DNA of 64,000 nt from Pseudomonas sp. ADAK13 (GCF_012935715.1 NZ_CP052860.1:5642001-5706000); one strand, 5' to 3'; shown: positions 53,294 to 63,227, numbered from the stretch's first letter. The notes: generated by a model not told the origin, from the sequence alone. Made by a program: numbers and translations.

Positions 53294-54700
53294 ATGAGCT
53301 TCAAGGATGACAGGCAAACCGACTTCGCCTACCAGGCGGTGTATCGCTACATGATCAACCTCATCAACGAGGTCGGCACCGATGCCCGGGTGAAGTTGCC
53401 GTCGTTGCGGCAGCTGTCGGAGCGCCTGAACGTGTCGATCTCGACCATTCAATACGCGTATTCATTGCTGGAGAAGGAAGGCCGGGTCTATTCGGTGGCC
53501 AAGTCGGGCTATTACGCCTGGCCGGTGCTGAATAAACCGCCCGGCAGCAACGGTGGTGACCTGCTGGAAAGGCTTTATGCGAACGCGCGGCGCCCAGGCA
53601 TGCTGGTCCTCAGCGCCGACGAGCCGGCGCTTGGGGTGTCTCTGGACGGGGCGCTGTTGCTGCTGGAACGCGAACTGTTGCGTCATTACCCACGCCATTT
53701 GCAGCCATGGTCGCAGCCGTGCGGCGTCTGGGAACTGCGTGCGGCCCTGGCGGCGCGCTATACCTCGTCGCCCACCCGTTGTTGGCAGGCGGACGAGGTG
53801 TACATCGGCGCCGACCTGCGCGGGGTGCTGGAGATCCTGATTGAGGTGCTGGGGCTCAAAGGCGCCGCCGTTATCGTGGAATCACCCTGTGACTGGCTGA
53901 TTCTGCGGTTGTTGCAGGGGGCGGGCGTGAGGATCATCGAATTGCCGTTTACGGCGGACGACGGCCTGAATCTGACGCTGCTGGAGCAGTTGCTCAACAA
54001 TGAGCCGGTGCAACTGGCGCTGCTGTCATCAGGCGTCAGCCTGCCGTCGGGCGTGCTCTTGTCCAACCATGACCGCATGCAATTGATACGGCTGCTGGAC
54101 CGGCACGGGTGCTGGTTGTTAGAAAATGACAGCCATGGCGACCTTGGCTTCGAACAGCCGATCACTGCGCTGCGGGACCTGGCCAACCCCGAGCGACTGA
54201 TGGTGTTTTCCACCTTCGAGAAAGTGCTCGGCCCGGAAGCGCCCTTTGGTTACTTGCTGTCGCGCCACCTCGGCAGCGAGTTGCAGCGCCAATTCCTGCT
54301 GCGCGCGTTCCGGTTGTCGTCCATCCGCCAACGGGCCATTGCCCGGCTCTATCAGAGCGGGCGGATCGACCAGCATCTGCGGGAGTTGCGACCCCAGCTC
54401 AAGGAGCAGGCCTGGCGAATGAGTCAGCGCCTGGACGAGCACCTGAGGGATCACGTGTCTTACCAAATGCCGGCGGCGGGCGCGACCTTCTGGTTGCGCT
54501 CCCGGGCGGCGGTGGACATGCGCCAGGTGTTTCAACGGCTGCTCGGCCGGCAGGTGGTGATAGCGCCAGGCGAGCTGTTCAGCATCAGCGGCCTGCATCG
54601 CCAGCACCTGCGACTCAGTCACACGTTCGACGGGGCATACAACCTGGGGAACGCCCTGAGCGACCTGGCCCTGGCATTGACCCAGGCGCAGACCGAATGA
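53294..54700 (+). CDS. MocR-type regulator (GntR helix-turn-helix plus aminotransferase domain)
   Basis: A 468-residue MocR/PdxR-family protein: N-terminal winged helix (about 15-80; [20 protein letters not shown]) and a fold-type I aminotransferase domain (about 115-465). The PLP-binding lysine is probably K310 in [14 protein letters not shown]. The usual EDDY-like PLP pocket is changed to ENDSH, and the QFPTG motif is SLPSG, so cofactor binding may be altered. Regulators of this type control PLP, amino-acid or secondary-metabolite genes. Here the natural target is the upstream unknown gene and small peptide. Confidence 0.85.
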   Translation: MSFKDDRQTDFAYQAVYRYMINLINEVGTDARVKLPSLRQLSERLNVSISTIQYAYSLLEKEGRVYSVAKSGYYAWPVLNKPPGSNGGDLLERLYANARRPGMLVLSADEPALGVSLDGALLLLERELLRHYPRHLQPWSQPCGVWELRAALAARYTSSPTRCWQADEVYIGADLRGVLEILIEVLGLKGAAVIVESPCDWLILRLLQGAGVRIIELPFTADDGLNLTLLEQLLNNEPVQLALLSSGVSLPSGVLLSNHDRMQLIRLLDRHGCWLLENDSHGDLGFEQPITALRDLANPERLMVFSTFEKVLGPEAPFGYLLSRHLGSELQRQFLLRAFRLSSIRQRAIARLYQSGRIDQHLRELRPQLKEQAWRMSQRLDEHLRDHVSYQMPAAGATFWLRSRAAVDMRQVFQRLLGRQVVIAPGELFSISGLHRQHLRLSHTFDGAYNLGNALSDLALALTQAQTE

Positions 54701-54806
54701 GAATGAAATATCGCTGATTGTTGTAGGATTTATAACGTCGCGGAGCAGTCCAACTCCCAGTAAACTGCACTCTATTTCCGAATCCTTCTCTTTCAGAGGT
54801 TTATGC

Positions 54807-56453
54807 ATGACTCTCAGTCCTTTTGCGGGCAAGCCGGCACCAGCTCAACTGCTGGTAGACATCCCGCGACTGGTAACGGCCTATTACACCGGCCAGCCTG
54901 ATGCAGCGATCTCCACCCAGCGCGTCGCCTTTGGTACCTCCGGGCACCGGGGCAGCTCATTCGACATGAGCTTCAACGAATGGCACGTGCTTGCCATCAG
55001 CCAGGCCATCTGCCTGTACCGTGAGGCCCAAGGCATCAACGGCCCGTTGTTCGTTGGCCTGGATACCCATGCGCTGTCCACCCCGGCGGGCGCCAGCGCC
55101 CTGGAAGTGTTGGCGGCCAACGGCGTGCACGTGATGCTTGCCGAAGGCGATGAGTACACCCCGACACCGGCGATTTCCCACGCCATTATTTGCTACAACC
55201 GTGGCCGTACCAGCGGCCTGGCCGACGGCGTCGTGATCACGCCGTCCCATAACCCGCCACAAAGCGGCGGCTACAAGTACAACCCGCCTAACGGTGGCCC
55301 GGCCGATACTCACATCACTAAATGGATCGAAGCCAAGGCCAACGAACTGCTGGCCAATAAACTGGCCGGGGTCAAACGCATCACTCACGCCCAGGCGCTG
55401 AAGGCTGACACCACCCATCGCCACGACTACCTCAACACCTACGTGGCCGACCTGGTCAACGTCATCGACTTTGATGCGATCCGCAACGCCGGCCTGCGCC
55501 TGGGCGTGGATCCACTGGGTGGAGCAGGGGTGCGCTACTGGTCGGCCATCGCCGAGCATCACCGCCTGAACCTGGACGTGGTGAACACCGAAGTCGATTC
55601 GACCTTCCGCTTCATGAGCGTCGACTGGGATGGCCAGATCCGCATGGACCCGTCCTCCAGCTACGCCATGCAAGGCCTGATCGGCCTCAAGGACCGTTAC
55701 GACGTGGCCTTCGCCTGCGACCCGGACCACGACCGCCACGGCATCGTGACGCCAACCGGCGGCTTGCTGGCCCCGAACAACTACCTTGCGGTGTCCATCG
55801 ACTATCTGTTCCAGAACCGTCCTGAGTGGCGCGCGGATGCCGCCGTGGGCAAGACCGTGGTCAGCAGCGGCTTGATCGATCGCGTGGCCAAACGCATCGG
55901 CCGCCGCCTGTACGAAGTGCCAGTGGGCTTCAAGTGGTTTGCCGACGGCCTGTTCGACGGCTCCCTCGGTTTTGGCGGCGAAGAAAGCGCCGGCGCCTCG
56001 TTCCTGCGCAAGGACGGCAGCGTCTGGAGCACCGACAAGGACGGTTTGATCCCGGCACTGCTGGCCGCAGAAATGACTTCACGCAAAGGCCAGGACCCGA
56101 GCCAGATCTACCGCGGCTTGACTGACGCGCTGGGCGAGCCGTTCGCCATCCGGGTGGACGCCAAGGCGACACCGGCGCAGAAAGCCTTGCTGGGCAAGTT
56201 GTCGCCGGACCAGGTGACGTCCAAGCAACTGGCGGGGGAAAGCATCCAGCAGATTCTCAGCCACGCGCCGGGTAACGACCAGGCGATTGGCGGGCTGAAA
56301 GTCATGACCGAAAACGGCTGGTTCGCCGCGCGGCCATCGGGCACCGAGGACATCTACAAGATCTACGCCGAGAGCTTTATCGGTGAAGATCACCTCAAGC
56401 AACTGGTGGAAGAGGCGCAGGTGTTGGTGGACGTGGCGATCTCGTCTAACTGA
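54807..56453 (+). CDS. pgm: Phosphoglucomutase (alpha-D-glucose-phosphate-specific)
   Basis: A 548-residue alpha-D-phosphohexomutase. The phosphoserine loop is [20 protein letters not shown], the Mg-binding loop CDPDHDRHG, the sugar-specificity loop GEESAG near [11 protein letters not shown], and the phosphate-binding end [12 protein letters not shown]. It interconverts glucose-1-phosphate and glucose-6-phosphate, feeding glycogen, trehalose and envelope sugar synthesis. It stands alone, with a 106-base leader before it and a REP pair after it. Confidence 0.95.
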   Translation: MTLSPFAGKPAPAQLLVDIPRLVTAYYTGQPDAAISTQRVAFGTSGHRGSSFDMSFNEWHVLAISQAICLYREAQGINGPLFVGLDTHALSTPAGASALEVLAANGVHVMLAEGDEYTPTPAISHAIICYNRGRTSGLADGVVITPSHNPPQSGGYKYNPPNGGPADTHITKWIEAKANELLANKLAGVKRITHAQALKADTTHRHDYLNTYVADLVNVIDFDAIRNAGLRLGVDPLGGAGVRYWSAIAEHHRLNLDVVNTEVDSTFRFMSVDWDGQIRMDPSSSYAMQGLIGLKDRYDVAFACDPDHDRHGIVTPTGGLLAPNNYLAVSIDYLFQNRPEWRADAAVGKTVVSSGLIDRVAKRIGRRLYEVPVGFKWFADGLFDGSLGFGGEESAGASFLRKDGSVWSTDKDGLIPALLAAEMTSRKGQDPSQIYRGLTDALGEPFAIRVDAKATPAQKALLGKLSPDQVTSKQLAGESIQQILSHAPGNDQAIGGLKVMTENGWFAARPSGTEDIYKIYAESFIGEDHLKQLVEEAQVLVDVAISSN

Positions 56454-56483
56454 CACCCCAATTGCACCTGTGACTGATTAACC

Positions 56484-56610
56484 TGTGGCGAGGGAGCTTG
56501 TGTGGCGAGGGAGCTTGCTCCCGCTGGAGCGCGTAGCGCTCCAAGGATTTCGGGGCCGCTTCGCCCCCAGCGGGAGCAAGCTCCCTCGCCACACAAGCTC
56601 CCTCAGCACA
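56484..56610. repeat. REP pair in inverted orientation (REPIN-like), with duplicated outer arms
   Basis: A REP unit (TGTGGCGAGGGAGCTTGCTC..., 56501-56527) and its inverted copy (56568-56593) flank a 40-base centre that itself contains small palindromes (AGCGCG-TAGCGCT, GGGGC...GCCCC). Outside each copy is a second, partial 17-base arm (56484-56500; 56594-56610), slightly altered on the right. Located in the 168-base gap between the convergent pgm and pirin genes. Such elements are spread in trans by RAYT transposases; none is seen here. Confidence 0.88.
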
Positions 56611-56621
56611 TTTAAATTCAG

Positions 56622-57317
56622 TCAAGCCAGGTCGACCAACACGATCTCGCTGTCCTCAACGGCAGTCACCCGCAACACCTGCTCATCCTCAATCGCCACG
56701 CCGTCTCGAGCGTGTGCACGCAAGCCGTTGACTTCAATCACCCCGGTCGCCGGCACCAGGTACGCCCGGCGCCCGTTGTCCAGCCGATACTCGGCACTTT
56801 CACCGGCTTTCAAGTTGGCCGCCACCAGGCGGGCATCGGCACGAATGCGCAGGCTTTCGCTGTCTCCGACCTTGCCGCTGGCCAGGGTCACAAACCCTTC
56901 GCGATCACCTTTCGGAAACGGCTTGGCGCCCCACGACGGCGGTAAACCTGCCTCGTTGGGAATAATCCATATCTGGAAAATCTTCGTCGGCGTGGCTTCC
57001 AGGTTGTATTCGCTGTGGGCGATCCCGGTGCCTGCGCTCATCACCTGCACGTCGCCAGCCTCGGTACGGCCCTTGTTACCCAGGTTGTCGGCATGGCTGA
57101 TGGCGCCTTCCCGCACGTAGGTGATGATTTCCATGTCGCGGTGCGGGTGCTGCGGGAAGCCGGTGCCCGGTGCAATGAGGTCATCGTTCCATACCCGCAG
57201 GTTGCCCCAGTGCATACGCTTGGGGTCGTGGTATTCGGCAAAGGAAAAGTGGTGGTGAGCGTCCAGCCAGCCGTGATTGGCGCCGCCCAGCGTGTTGAAA
57301 GGTCGAAGTTCAAGCAT
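56622..57317 (-). CDS. Pirin-family bicupin (YhhW-like)
   Basis: A 231-residue pirin. The metal-binding histidines of the N-terminal cupin are in FPQHPHRDMEIITYV (H-x-H) and further along in GIAHSEYN with a glutamate nearby. Family members bind Fe and some have quercetin 2,3-dioxygenase activity; the in vivo role is uncertain. AGGAG eight bases before the ATG at 57317 supports the start. Cytoplasmic, single gene; the C-terminal cupin domain has lost its metal ligands, as usual. Confidence 0.9.
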   Translation of the reverse strand: MLELRPFNTLGGANHGWLDAHHHFSFAEYHDPKRMHWGNLRVWNDDLIAPGTGFPQHPHRDMEIITYVREGAISHADNLGNKGRTEAGDVQVMSAGTGIAHSEYNLEATPTKIFQIWIIPNEAGLPPSWGAKPFPKGDREGFVTLASGKVGDSESLRIRADARLVAANLKAGESAEYRLDNGRRAYLVPATGVIEVNGLRAHARDGVAIEDEQVLRVTAVEDSEIVLVDLA

Positions 57318-57534
57318 GATCGTCTCCTGTGGATGGGGCCATGATCCATCAGCGCCAGATCGATAAAAAGCGTAAAAAATGCAGGATTCCTATCGAATGC
57401 TTCGATGCCGATGCTCAGGGCTTGTCTTCACTTCATCGCCTAACTGCCTGAGCGCAAAGTAATTGGCTGGAACTGAGGGGCATTTGCGGCGAACATAGGG
57501 CTCTTGTCCGAGTTAAAGCATCGCAGGAGTCCGC

Positions 57535-59994
57535 GTGCCGCAACACACCCCCGATCTGCCTCCCGAACTGCGGCCACTGGCCGAAATGCCCCTGTTGAAA
57601 CGGCTTGCCGCCCGATTATTCGGACACGGCCTGACGCGGCTGCGCGCCCAGCACCGTTTTTCATGGCTGCATGGCCAGGCCGATGGCTTTCGCAGCGGCC
57701 ACACGGCTGGTGTGGAGTACGGTTACCAGGAAGGCAAGGCGGATGGCATTGAAGAGGGCCGCCAGGTCCTGCTGATTCGCGACTTCCGCCCGGATGAACA
57801 CACCGCGCCGGGCGTCGACGACGACTTGTTCGACGACTGGCGCCTGCCGCTGACCGCCGAGCTGAAAAAACGCATCAAGGCCGATGTGGCGCGCCTGTTG
57901 CCGGCGCATGCCCAGCCAAGCGCGGCCCAATGGAAGATGATTTTCAGCGATACGCCGTCCACTTCGGTGATTGCCGGTGCCGGCGCCGGCAAATCCACCT
58001 CGCTGGTGCTGCGTATCCTGCTGCTGACCCATTACCTGGGCTTTGAACTCAGCTCAATGACGGTGGTGACCTTCACCCGCGAGTCGCGCAAAGACTTCAT
58101 CAACAAGCTCATGGACATTCTCGCCTTGTGGGGCCAACCCCTTGGAATGAAAGAGGCGCAAGCGGTGGTGCGCACCTTTCACTCGCGCATTCTGCCGATG
58201 GTGCGCAGCCTACCGGGCCTTGAGCGCCTGCAAGCCTTTGAGAACCTCAACGCCCGCACCGAAGCGGGGTTTGATGAAGCCGACAGCAATCCGTTCGAAC
58301 TGCGCATCAACGACGCCCAGCGCCAGCAGTTGAACGCCTGCTATCACCAGCTGCACGGCCGTCACGAACGCTTCCGCGAGATGATTGCCCCGTTGGCGCG
58401 CCATGCCCTGCAGCTCAAGGAGCTGGAGCGCGATCATCCGGACGTGCAAAAACGCGTGGCCGTGACCGAACTGGCGGCCAAGCGCGATGAAGAACTCTGC
58501 GATGTGATCGAAGACCTGTGGTTTCGCGCGGGCGCCTGGCCGATCAAGGGCATTGAGCCCAATCGCCAGACCTTCGATATCAACGGTGCGCCGTTTCACT
58601 GCCACGGCTACATCGCCGAACTCGATGCCTGGGTGGTACTCGGCTTCGACCCTCGGGAAAACGCCCAGGTCAGCCGACCGGGCTCAAAGCTGTCGGTACG
58701 CGCAGAGTGGGCGGTCAAGCGCACGCTGTTTCAAGCTTTCTGTCGTAAACCATTGATATGGCTTGAAAGCTACGATTCATCCAAGCGGCTTTTGAGCAGC
58801 CTGGCGGGCGACGCAACTGCGGGCCCGGGCTTCGATTACAAGGTCAAGGGCGAGCTGAGTTCCGCGCCACTGCTGGACAGCTTTGTCGCCGCCGCCGGGT
58901 TTATCGAAAACCTGGGGCTGGACGTGCCGACGGCCGTGGGCAAGATGAGTTTTGCCAAGGATGACCCGGACCGCTTTTACTTCGAGGCCCTGAGCATCTT
59001 CTGGAAAGCCCTGGAAGATCATCTGCTGGACCAGTCGCCACCGGTCATGACCTATAACCGGATGTTCTCGCTGTTTGGCGAAAACACCCCGGAAAACCTC
59101 AAGCTATTGAGCGACGGCCTGCTGCGACCGATGTCGCACCTGATGATCGACGAGTTCCAGGACGTGTCGCCGCAGATTGTCTCGTGGATCCGCGCCAGCC
59201 TGCGGGAGATTCGCAGCCGTGGCCCGGCCATGCACGTAGGGCGTGGCGCCCAGCGTTCTTCGCTGCTGTGCGTGGGGGATGACTGGCAGTCGATCTATGG
59301 CTGGCGGGGCAGTTCGCCCAAATACTTCATGGAATTCAACAAGGAATTCCCGTCTCCGGCGACCACACGGGTGATGCTGGGCGAGAACTACCGCAGCCAT
59401 CAGCACGTTATCGATGCCGCCGAACACATCGTGCGGGCCGCCCCGGCCATCAGCGGCAAGAAAGCCAAGGCGAGCGGTACCCCGAAGGCGCTGGTGCCGG
59501 TGACCGTGCGTGACCGGGATGACGCGGCCCTGGGCCAGCAACTGCTGGCGCACTATCAAAAGGGTGATTCGATATTAATGCTGTATCGAAAAAGCAGCGA
59601 TAAGCTATTGATACAAGAGTATATTCAGTCTGTAGTTAATCTGGATTCTAGCTTGCCGTACGATGCTCGTCGGCTCAAGCAACTGACCTATCACAGCGCC
59701 AAGGGCTTGCAAGCGGATGCGGTGTTCCTGCTGGGAGATTGCCAGCATCTGACCAGTTCACCGTACAAGAACCAGGTCTACCGCATGGCGGGCCTGGGCA
59801 AGGACGGCGATACCGAGCCTTACGACAGCGCGCAGAAAGACGAAGTGCTGCGCCTGGCCTATGTGGGGATTACCCGGGCGGTGAGCCATTGCTACTGGTA
59901 TGTCGAAGCGCAGGACGGCCAAGGGGTAAACGTGCCGAAAGCATCGGACCGGGTGGCCGGGGACAAAGCGTTTTTTGATGATCAGCGAAAATGA
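57535..59994 (+). CDS. SF1 UvrD/Rep-type DNA helicase with a glycine-repeat N-terminus
   Basis: An 819-residue superfamily 1A helicase. Motifs: Walker A GAGAGKST (148-155), Walker B DEFQDVSPQ (539-547), VGDDWQSIYGWRGS, ENYRSH, TYHSAKGLQADAVFL and the C-terminal LAYVGITRAVSH. Unlike UvrD or Rep, a region of about 300 residues between motifs Ia and II lacks a clear match and may be an accessory domain. Residues 47-75 have a glycine at every fourth position. The GTG at 57535 with CAGGAG upstream is chosen. The enzyme should unwind DNA 3' to 5'; the exact pathway is unknown. A strong terminator follows. Confidence 0.85.
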   Translation: MPQHTPDLPPELRPLAEMPLLKRLAARLFGHGLTRLRAQHRFSWLHGQADGFRSGHTAGVEYGYQEGKADGIEEGRQVLLIRDFRPDEHTAPGVDDDLFDDWRLPLTAELKKRIKADVARLLPAHAQPSAAQWKMIFSDTPSTSVIAGAGAGKSTSLVLRILLLTHYLGFELSSMTVVTFTRESRKDFINKLMDILALWGQPLGMKEAQAVVRTFHSRILPMVRSLPGLERLQAFENLNARTEAGFDEADSNPFELRINDAQRQQLNACYHQLHGRHERFREMIAPLARHALQLKELERDHPDVQKRVAVTELAAKRDEELCDVIEDLWFRAGAWPIKGIEPNRQTFDINGAPFHCHGYIAELDAWVVLGFDPRENAQVSRPGSKLSVRAEWAVKRTLFQAFCRKPLIWLESYDSSKRLLSSLAGDATAGPGFDYKVKGELSSAPLLDSFVAAAGFIENLGLDVPTAVGKMSFAKDDPDRFYFEALSIFWKALEDHLLDQSPPVMTYNRMFSLFGENTPENLKLLSDGLLRPMSHLMIDEFQDVSPQIVSWIRASLREIRSRGPAMHVGRGAQRSSLLCVGDDWQSIYGWRGSSPKYFMEFNKEFPSPATTRVMLGENYRSHQHVIDAAEHIVRAAPAISGKKAKASGTPKALVPVTVRDRDDAALGQQLLAHYQKGDSILMLYRKSSDKLLIQEYIQSVVNLDSSLPYDARRLKQLTYHSAKGLQADAVFLLGDCQHLTSSPYKNQVYRMAGLGKDGDTEPYDSAQKDEVLRLAYVGITRAVSHCYWYVEAQDGQGVNVPKASDRVAGDKAFFDDQRK

Positions 59995-60025
59995 AAAAGG
60001 GCCACCCCAGGGTGGCCCTTCTTTT
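59994..60025. terminator. Bidirectional rho-independent terminator
   Basis: A nine-base perfect stem, GGGCCACCC / GGGTGGCCC, with a two-base loop is followed by TTCTTTT on the plus strand and preceded by AAAAA, which gives a T-run on the minus strand. It lies between the convergent helicase and DUF1652 genes and serves both. Confidence 0.9.
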
Positions 60026-60038
60026 ATGCCCGCAGCGA

Positions 60039-60311
60039 CTAAGCCCGCAACGACAGCGGCGGCACAAACGACTCCAGCTCATCCTCGACGGCTTCAATGA
60101 TCCGCTCCACGTCGGCGGCGTTCATTACCGTGGCGCAGGGAATGCCGGCAATCGCAATCAGGGTTTCTCCGCTGGCGCGGTCGAACAGGCGGGCAATCAT
60201 GCTGCCGGGAGCGTCCATGCTCGCCTCAAAGCCCATGGGATGAAAATGCCAGCGCATCAACTGGCAGGCGTTGGGGAACGTCACTTTATTCATGTTGCCC
60301 ACCTTGTTCAT
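60039..60311 (-). CDS. DUF1652 small protein
   Basis: A 90-residue cytoplasmic protein. NACQLMRWHFHPMGFEASMD, IARLFDRASGETLIAIAGIP and DVERIIEAVEDELE are the pattern of the DUF1652 family, common in Pseudomonas and without known function. AAGGA eight bases before the ATG at 60311 supports this start; a second ATG at 60293 (MNKVTFPN) is also preceded by AAGGTGGG. It ends at a shared terminator. Confidence 0.82.
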   Translation of the reverse strand: MNKVGNMNKVTFPNACQLMRWHFHPMGFEASMDAPGSMIARLFDRASGETLIAIAGIPCATVMNAADVERIIEAVEDELESFVPPLSLRA

Positions 60312-60571
60312 TGAGCGCTTCCTTTAGCTCGCTGCAGGGGCGCCATGACCGTCACTGGTCCTGGCCGTCGTGAGCCCTAAAAATAGCATTCGTTCGCATC
60401 CGGCAGGGGAGTTTTTTGGCCCCGTTCGGCAGTTGTTTTCAGGAAGTTTGATGTGGGTCATGTCCTACGTGGTAATGGGCTAAAGGCCATTAGTCAGAAC
60501 TGTCAAATGGCCATTGAACCGGCCTGAAAAGTTGGGCAAGCTCGCAGGCTGTCCCAGCCTTAGAGCGCTCC

Positions 60572-61387
60572 ATGCCCGACTTCATCCCGGATGACTCCCA
60601 GCAAACCCAAGCCACTGGCGAGTTGGTGCTGCGTCACCATCTGTGCTGGAAACACCGGGACCTGGACGGTGTGATGTCGTACTACCACCCGGACATCCAG
60701 TACCACGATTTCTTCCAGAACCGCGTCGTGGGGGCAGAGGACCTGCGCGAGTACCTGCAGGCCAGCATGCCCCGTGGCGCCGATGAGGCGATCGAGCACA
60801 CCGACCGCATCCGCGCCGACGGCGACACAGCGTTCATTCAATACCGCATCACGTTGCGCGGCGGCCAGGGGCTGGTGTCGTTTCGCACCAGCGAAGCCAT
60901 TACCGTGCGCGACGGCCTGATCTGGCGGGTCAACGAATACGCGTCCCTGGTGCACGAACAGTCCGCCAGCCGCAGCGAGACCACACGCCCGACCGTCAGC
61001 CGCCTCGGCCTGTCGCCCCAGCAACTGAGCTACATGGCCAACGACCTGCAACAGTACTTCCAGCGTCAGCAACCGTACCTGGACCCCGAACTGGACCTGC
61101 AACGGGTAGCGAAGGAGTGCGGGTACAGCCGCAACCAGATTTCCTACCTGTTGAACCAGGTGCTGGGCCAAAGCTTTTACCGCTACGTCAACCAGGCGCG
61201 CCTCCAGCATTTGCTCGCTGCACTGGATAACGCCACGCCACCGATACGTATCGATGAACTGGCGTTTGCCGCCGGTTTCAATTCGACATCAGCGTTCTAT
61301 AGCAGCTTCCGCCAGCACACCGGCCAGTCGCCCAAGGCCTACGTCAAACAAATTTCCCTGCGTGCACGCGCGCAAGACAACCCCTGA
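60572..61387 (+). CDS. AraC-type regulator with SnoaL/NTF2-like N-terminal domain
   Basis: A 271-residue protein with an unusual layout. Residues about 15-130 look like an NTF2/SnoaL-like barrel (HHLCWKHRDLDGVMSYYHPD, FFQNRVVGAEDLREYL, SFRTSEAITVRDGLIWRVNEY). Residues about 160-265 are an AraC DNA-binding domain (VAKECGYSRNQISYLLNQVL and AFAAGFNSTSAFYSSFRQHTG). The barrel may bind a small amine or carboxylate effector. It starts the group with an FAD oxidase, a cupin and a polyamine-binding protein on the same strand, its likely targets. Confidence 0.82.
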   Translation: MPDFIPDDSQQTQATGELVLRHHLCWKHRDLDGVMSYYHPDIQYHDFFQNRVVGAEDLREYLQASMPRGADEAIEHTDRIRADGDTAFIQYRITLRGGQGLVSFRTSEAITVRDGLIWRVNEYASLVHEQSASRSETTRPTVSRLGLSPQQLSYMANDLQQYFQRQQPYLDPELDLQRVAKECGYSRNQISYLLNQVLGQSFYRYVNQARLQHLLAALDNATPPIRIDELAFAAGFNSTSAFYSSFRQHTGQSPKAYVKQISLRARAQDNP

Positions 61388-61436
61388 GGCCAGGCTCTAG
61401 GATCACTGCCATCGAAGTGTGGTGGTGGAGCTTGGC

Positions 61437-62843
61437 ATGCCTGCATGGCGCAATATCAGTTTATGGATGGACCAGTTGGACGAGCCGCTGGTGGCGCGCC
61501 CGTCCCTGGAGCACGACCTGGACGTCAACGTGGCCATTATCGGCGCCGGCTACACCGGGCTCTGGACCGCGTATTACCTGAAGCGCCAGGCGCCCGAGCT
61601 GAAGATAGCGATCATCGAAGCGCAAACCGCCGGCTTCGGAGCCTCGGGGCGTAACGGCGGCTGGTTGATGGGCAACCTGCTGGGGGAAGACCGGCTGCTG
61701 GCAGGGTTGTCCCCGGAGCAACGCCGGGCCTCGTTCGACCTGCTGCATGCAATCCCTGATGAAGTGGCGCAGGTGATTGAGCGCGAAGGCATCGATTGTG
61801 ACTACCGCAAGGGCGGCGTGCTGTATTGCGCCGCGCGCTACCCCGAACAGGAAGCCAGCCTGCGGGCCTACCTGGCCAAACTCCACGCCCAGGGCCTGAC
61901 CGACGACGATTACCGCTGGCTCGGCCCGCAGCAGTTGGCCGAGCACATCCGCATAGCCAAGCCCTACGGCGGCATCTATGCCCCCCACGTCGCCACGATT
62001 CACCCGGCCAAGCTGGTGCGTGGCCTGGCGCGGGTGGTCGAACAGATGGGCGTCACGATTTACGAAAACAGCCCCGTGACCCACTGGCAATCCGGCAGCC
62101 TGCGCACGGCCAAAGCGTCGGTGCGCGCCTCATGGGTGGTGCCGGCGGTGGAGGGGTATGCCACGACATTGGCGCCGCTGGGGCGCTATCAGTTGCCGGT
62201 GCAAAGCCTGATCGTCGCCACCGAGCCGTTGCCGGCCAGCACCTGGGATGAGATCGGCCTGAACCGCGGCCAGGCGTTCGGCGAAAGCAGTCGACAAGTC
62301 ACCTACGGCCAGCGTTCAGCCGATAACCGCCTGGTGTTCGGTGCCCGTGGCGGCTATCAGTTTGCCGGCAAGCTGCGGCACAACTTCGACCTCACCGACA
62401 GCGAAATCGAACTGCGTCGCTACCTGTTCGGTGAACTCTTCCCGCAGCTCAAGAAAGTCCGCATCACCCACGCCTGGGGCGGCAACCTCGGCATGTCCCG
62501 ACGCTTCAAGCCGCACATGCTCTGTGACCACGCGGCAGGCATCGCCCTGGCCGGTGGTTACGGCGGCGAGGGCGTAGGAGCCAGCAACCTGGGCGGCCGC
62601 ACGTTGGCCGACCTGATCCTGGGGCTCGACACGCCGCTGGTGCAGCAGCCATGGGTGATCCAGCCGGGCCGGCTGGACGGGCTCAAGGCCTGGGAACCGG
62701 AACCCTGCCGCTGGCTGGGCTACAACGCGATCATTCGCAGCTTTGTCCACGAGGACCAGGTGCTGGCCAACCCCAACACCGCGCCGTGGCGTCGCAAGTT
62801 GGCCAGCGGGGTTGCCGGGTTCATGGAAGGTTTCATGCACTAA
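61437..62843 (+). CDS. FAD-dependent oxidoreductase (DAO family, gamma-glutamylputrescine-oxidase-like)
   Basis: A 468-residue DAO-family flavoenzyme. The FAD-binding motif is VAIIGAGYTGLWTAYYLK near residue 32, and GFGASGRNGGW is the second signature typical of PuuB-like amine oxidases. The C-terminal GGYGGEGVGASNLGGRTLAD is the conserved FAD/substrate region. It probably oxidises a polyamine derivative or secondary amine to an aldehyde with H2O2. The ATG at 61437 has GGAG upstream. The gene for a PotF-like polyamine-binding protein 430 bases downstream supports an amine substrate. Confidence 0.88.
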   Translation: MPAWRNISLWMDQLDEPLVARPSLEHDLDVNVAIIGAGYTGLWTAYYLKRQAPELKIAIIEAQTAGFGASGRNGGWLMGNLLGEDRLLAGLSPEQRRASFDLLHAIPDEVAQVIEREGIDCDYRKGGVLYCAARYPEQEASLRAYLAKLHAQGLTDDDYRWLGPQQLAEHIRIAKPYGGIYAPHVATIHPAKLVRGLARVVEQMGVTIYENSPVTHWQSGSLRTAKASVRASWVVPAVEGYATTLAPLGRYQLPVQSLIVATEPLPASTWDEIGLNRGQAFGESSRQVTYGQRSADNRLVFGARGGYQFAGKLRHNFDLTDSEIELRRYLFGELFPQLKKVRITHAWGGNLGMSRRFKPHMLCDHAAGIALAGGYGGEGVGASNLGGRTLADLILGLDTPLVQQPWVIQPGRLDGLKAWEPEPCRWLGYNAIIRSFVHEDQVLANPNTAPWRRKLASGVAGFMEGFMH

Positions 62844-62864
62844 GTCGTTTCAATCACCACAGGT

Positions 62865-63212
62865 ATGAACATGAGCATTACCCAGTTCAAAGACACACTG
62901 AGCGCCCATTTGCCCGACTCTTCGCCGGTTGCCGTGCCATTGGGCACGCCGGTGGCAGTGGCCTCCACCCTGAGCGTGGAGCGCAACGACGGCGTCGAAA
63001 CCGGCATCTGGGAATGTACGCCCGGGCGCTGGCGCCGGCAGATTGTGGCCCAGGAGTTTTGCCACTTTATCCAGGGACGTTGCACCTTCACCCCCGACAA
63101 CGGGGAAATGCTCCACATAGAAGCCGGCGACGCACTGATGTTGCCGGCCAACAGCACGGGTATCTGGGACATCCAGGAAACCGTACGCAAGACCTATGTA
63201 TTGATCCTCTGA
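62865..63212 (+). CDS. Cupin-domain protein (DUF861/EutQ-like)
   Basis: A 115-residue single cupin. TGIWECTPGRWRRQIVAQEFCHFIQGRCTFTP is the DUF861 pattern, normally W-E-x2-PG with an E-FCH-x2-G core; in this family metal ligands are fewer than in classical cupins. Its place between the FAD oxidase and the polyamine-binding protein suggests a helper role in amine catabolism. Two ATGs compete (62865, 62871); AGG spacing favours the second, so the first two residues may be absent. Confidence 0.82.
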   Translation: MNMSITQFKDTLSAHLPDSSPVAVPLGTPVAVASTLSVERNDGVETGIWECTPGRWRRQIVAQEFCHFIQGRCTFTPDNGEMLHIEAGDALMLPANSTGIWDIQETVRKTYVLIL

Positions 63213-63227
63213 TTCTTTGATCTTTGA

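Noticed and set aside
56484..56610. Tandem-like arms considered as a CRISPR array
   Set aside because: Only two full units in inverted orientation, no spacers of even length and no cas genes; fits a REP pair.
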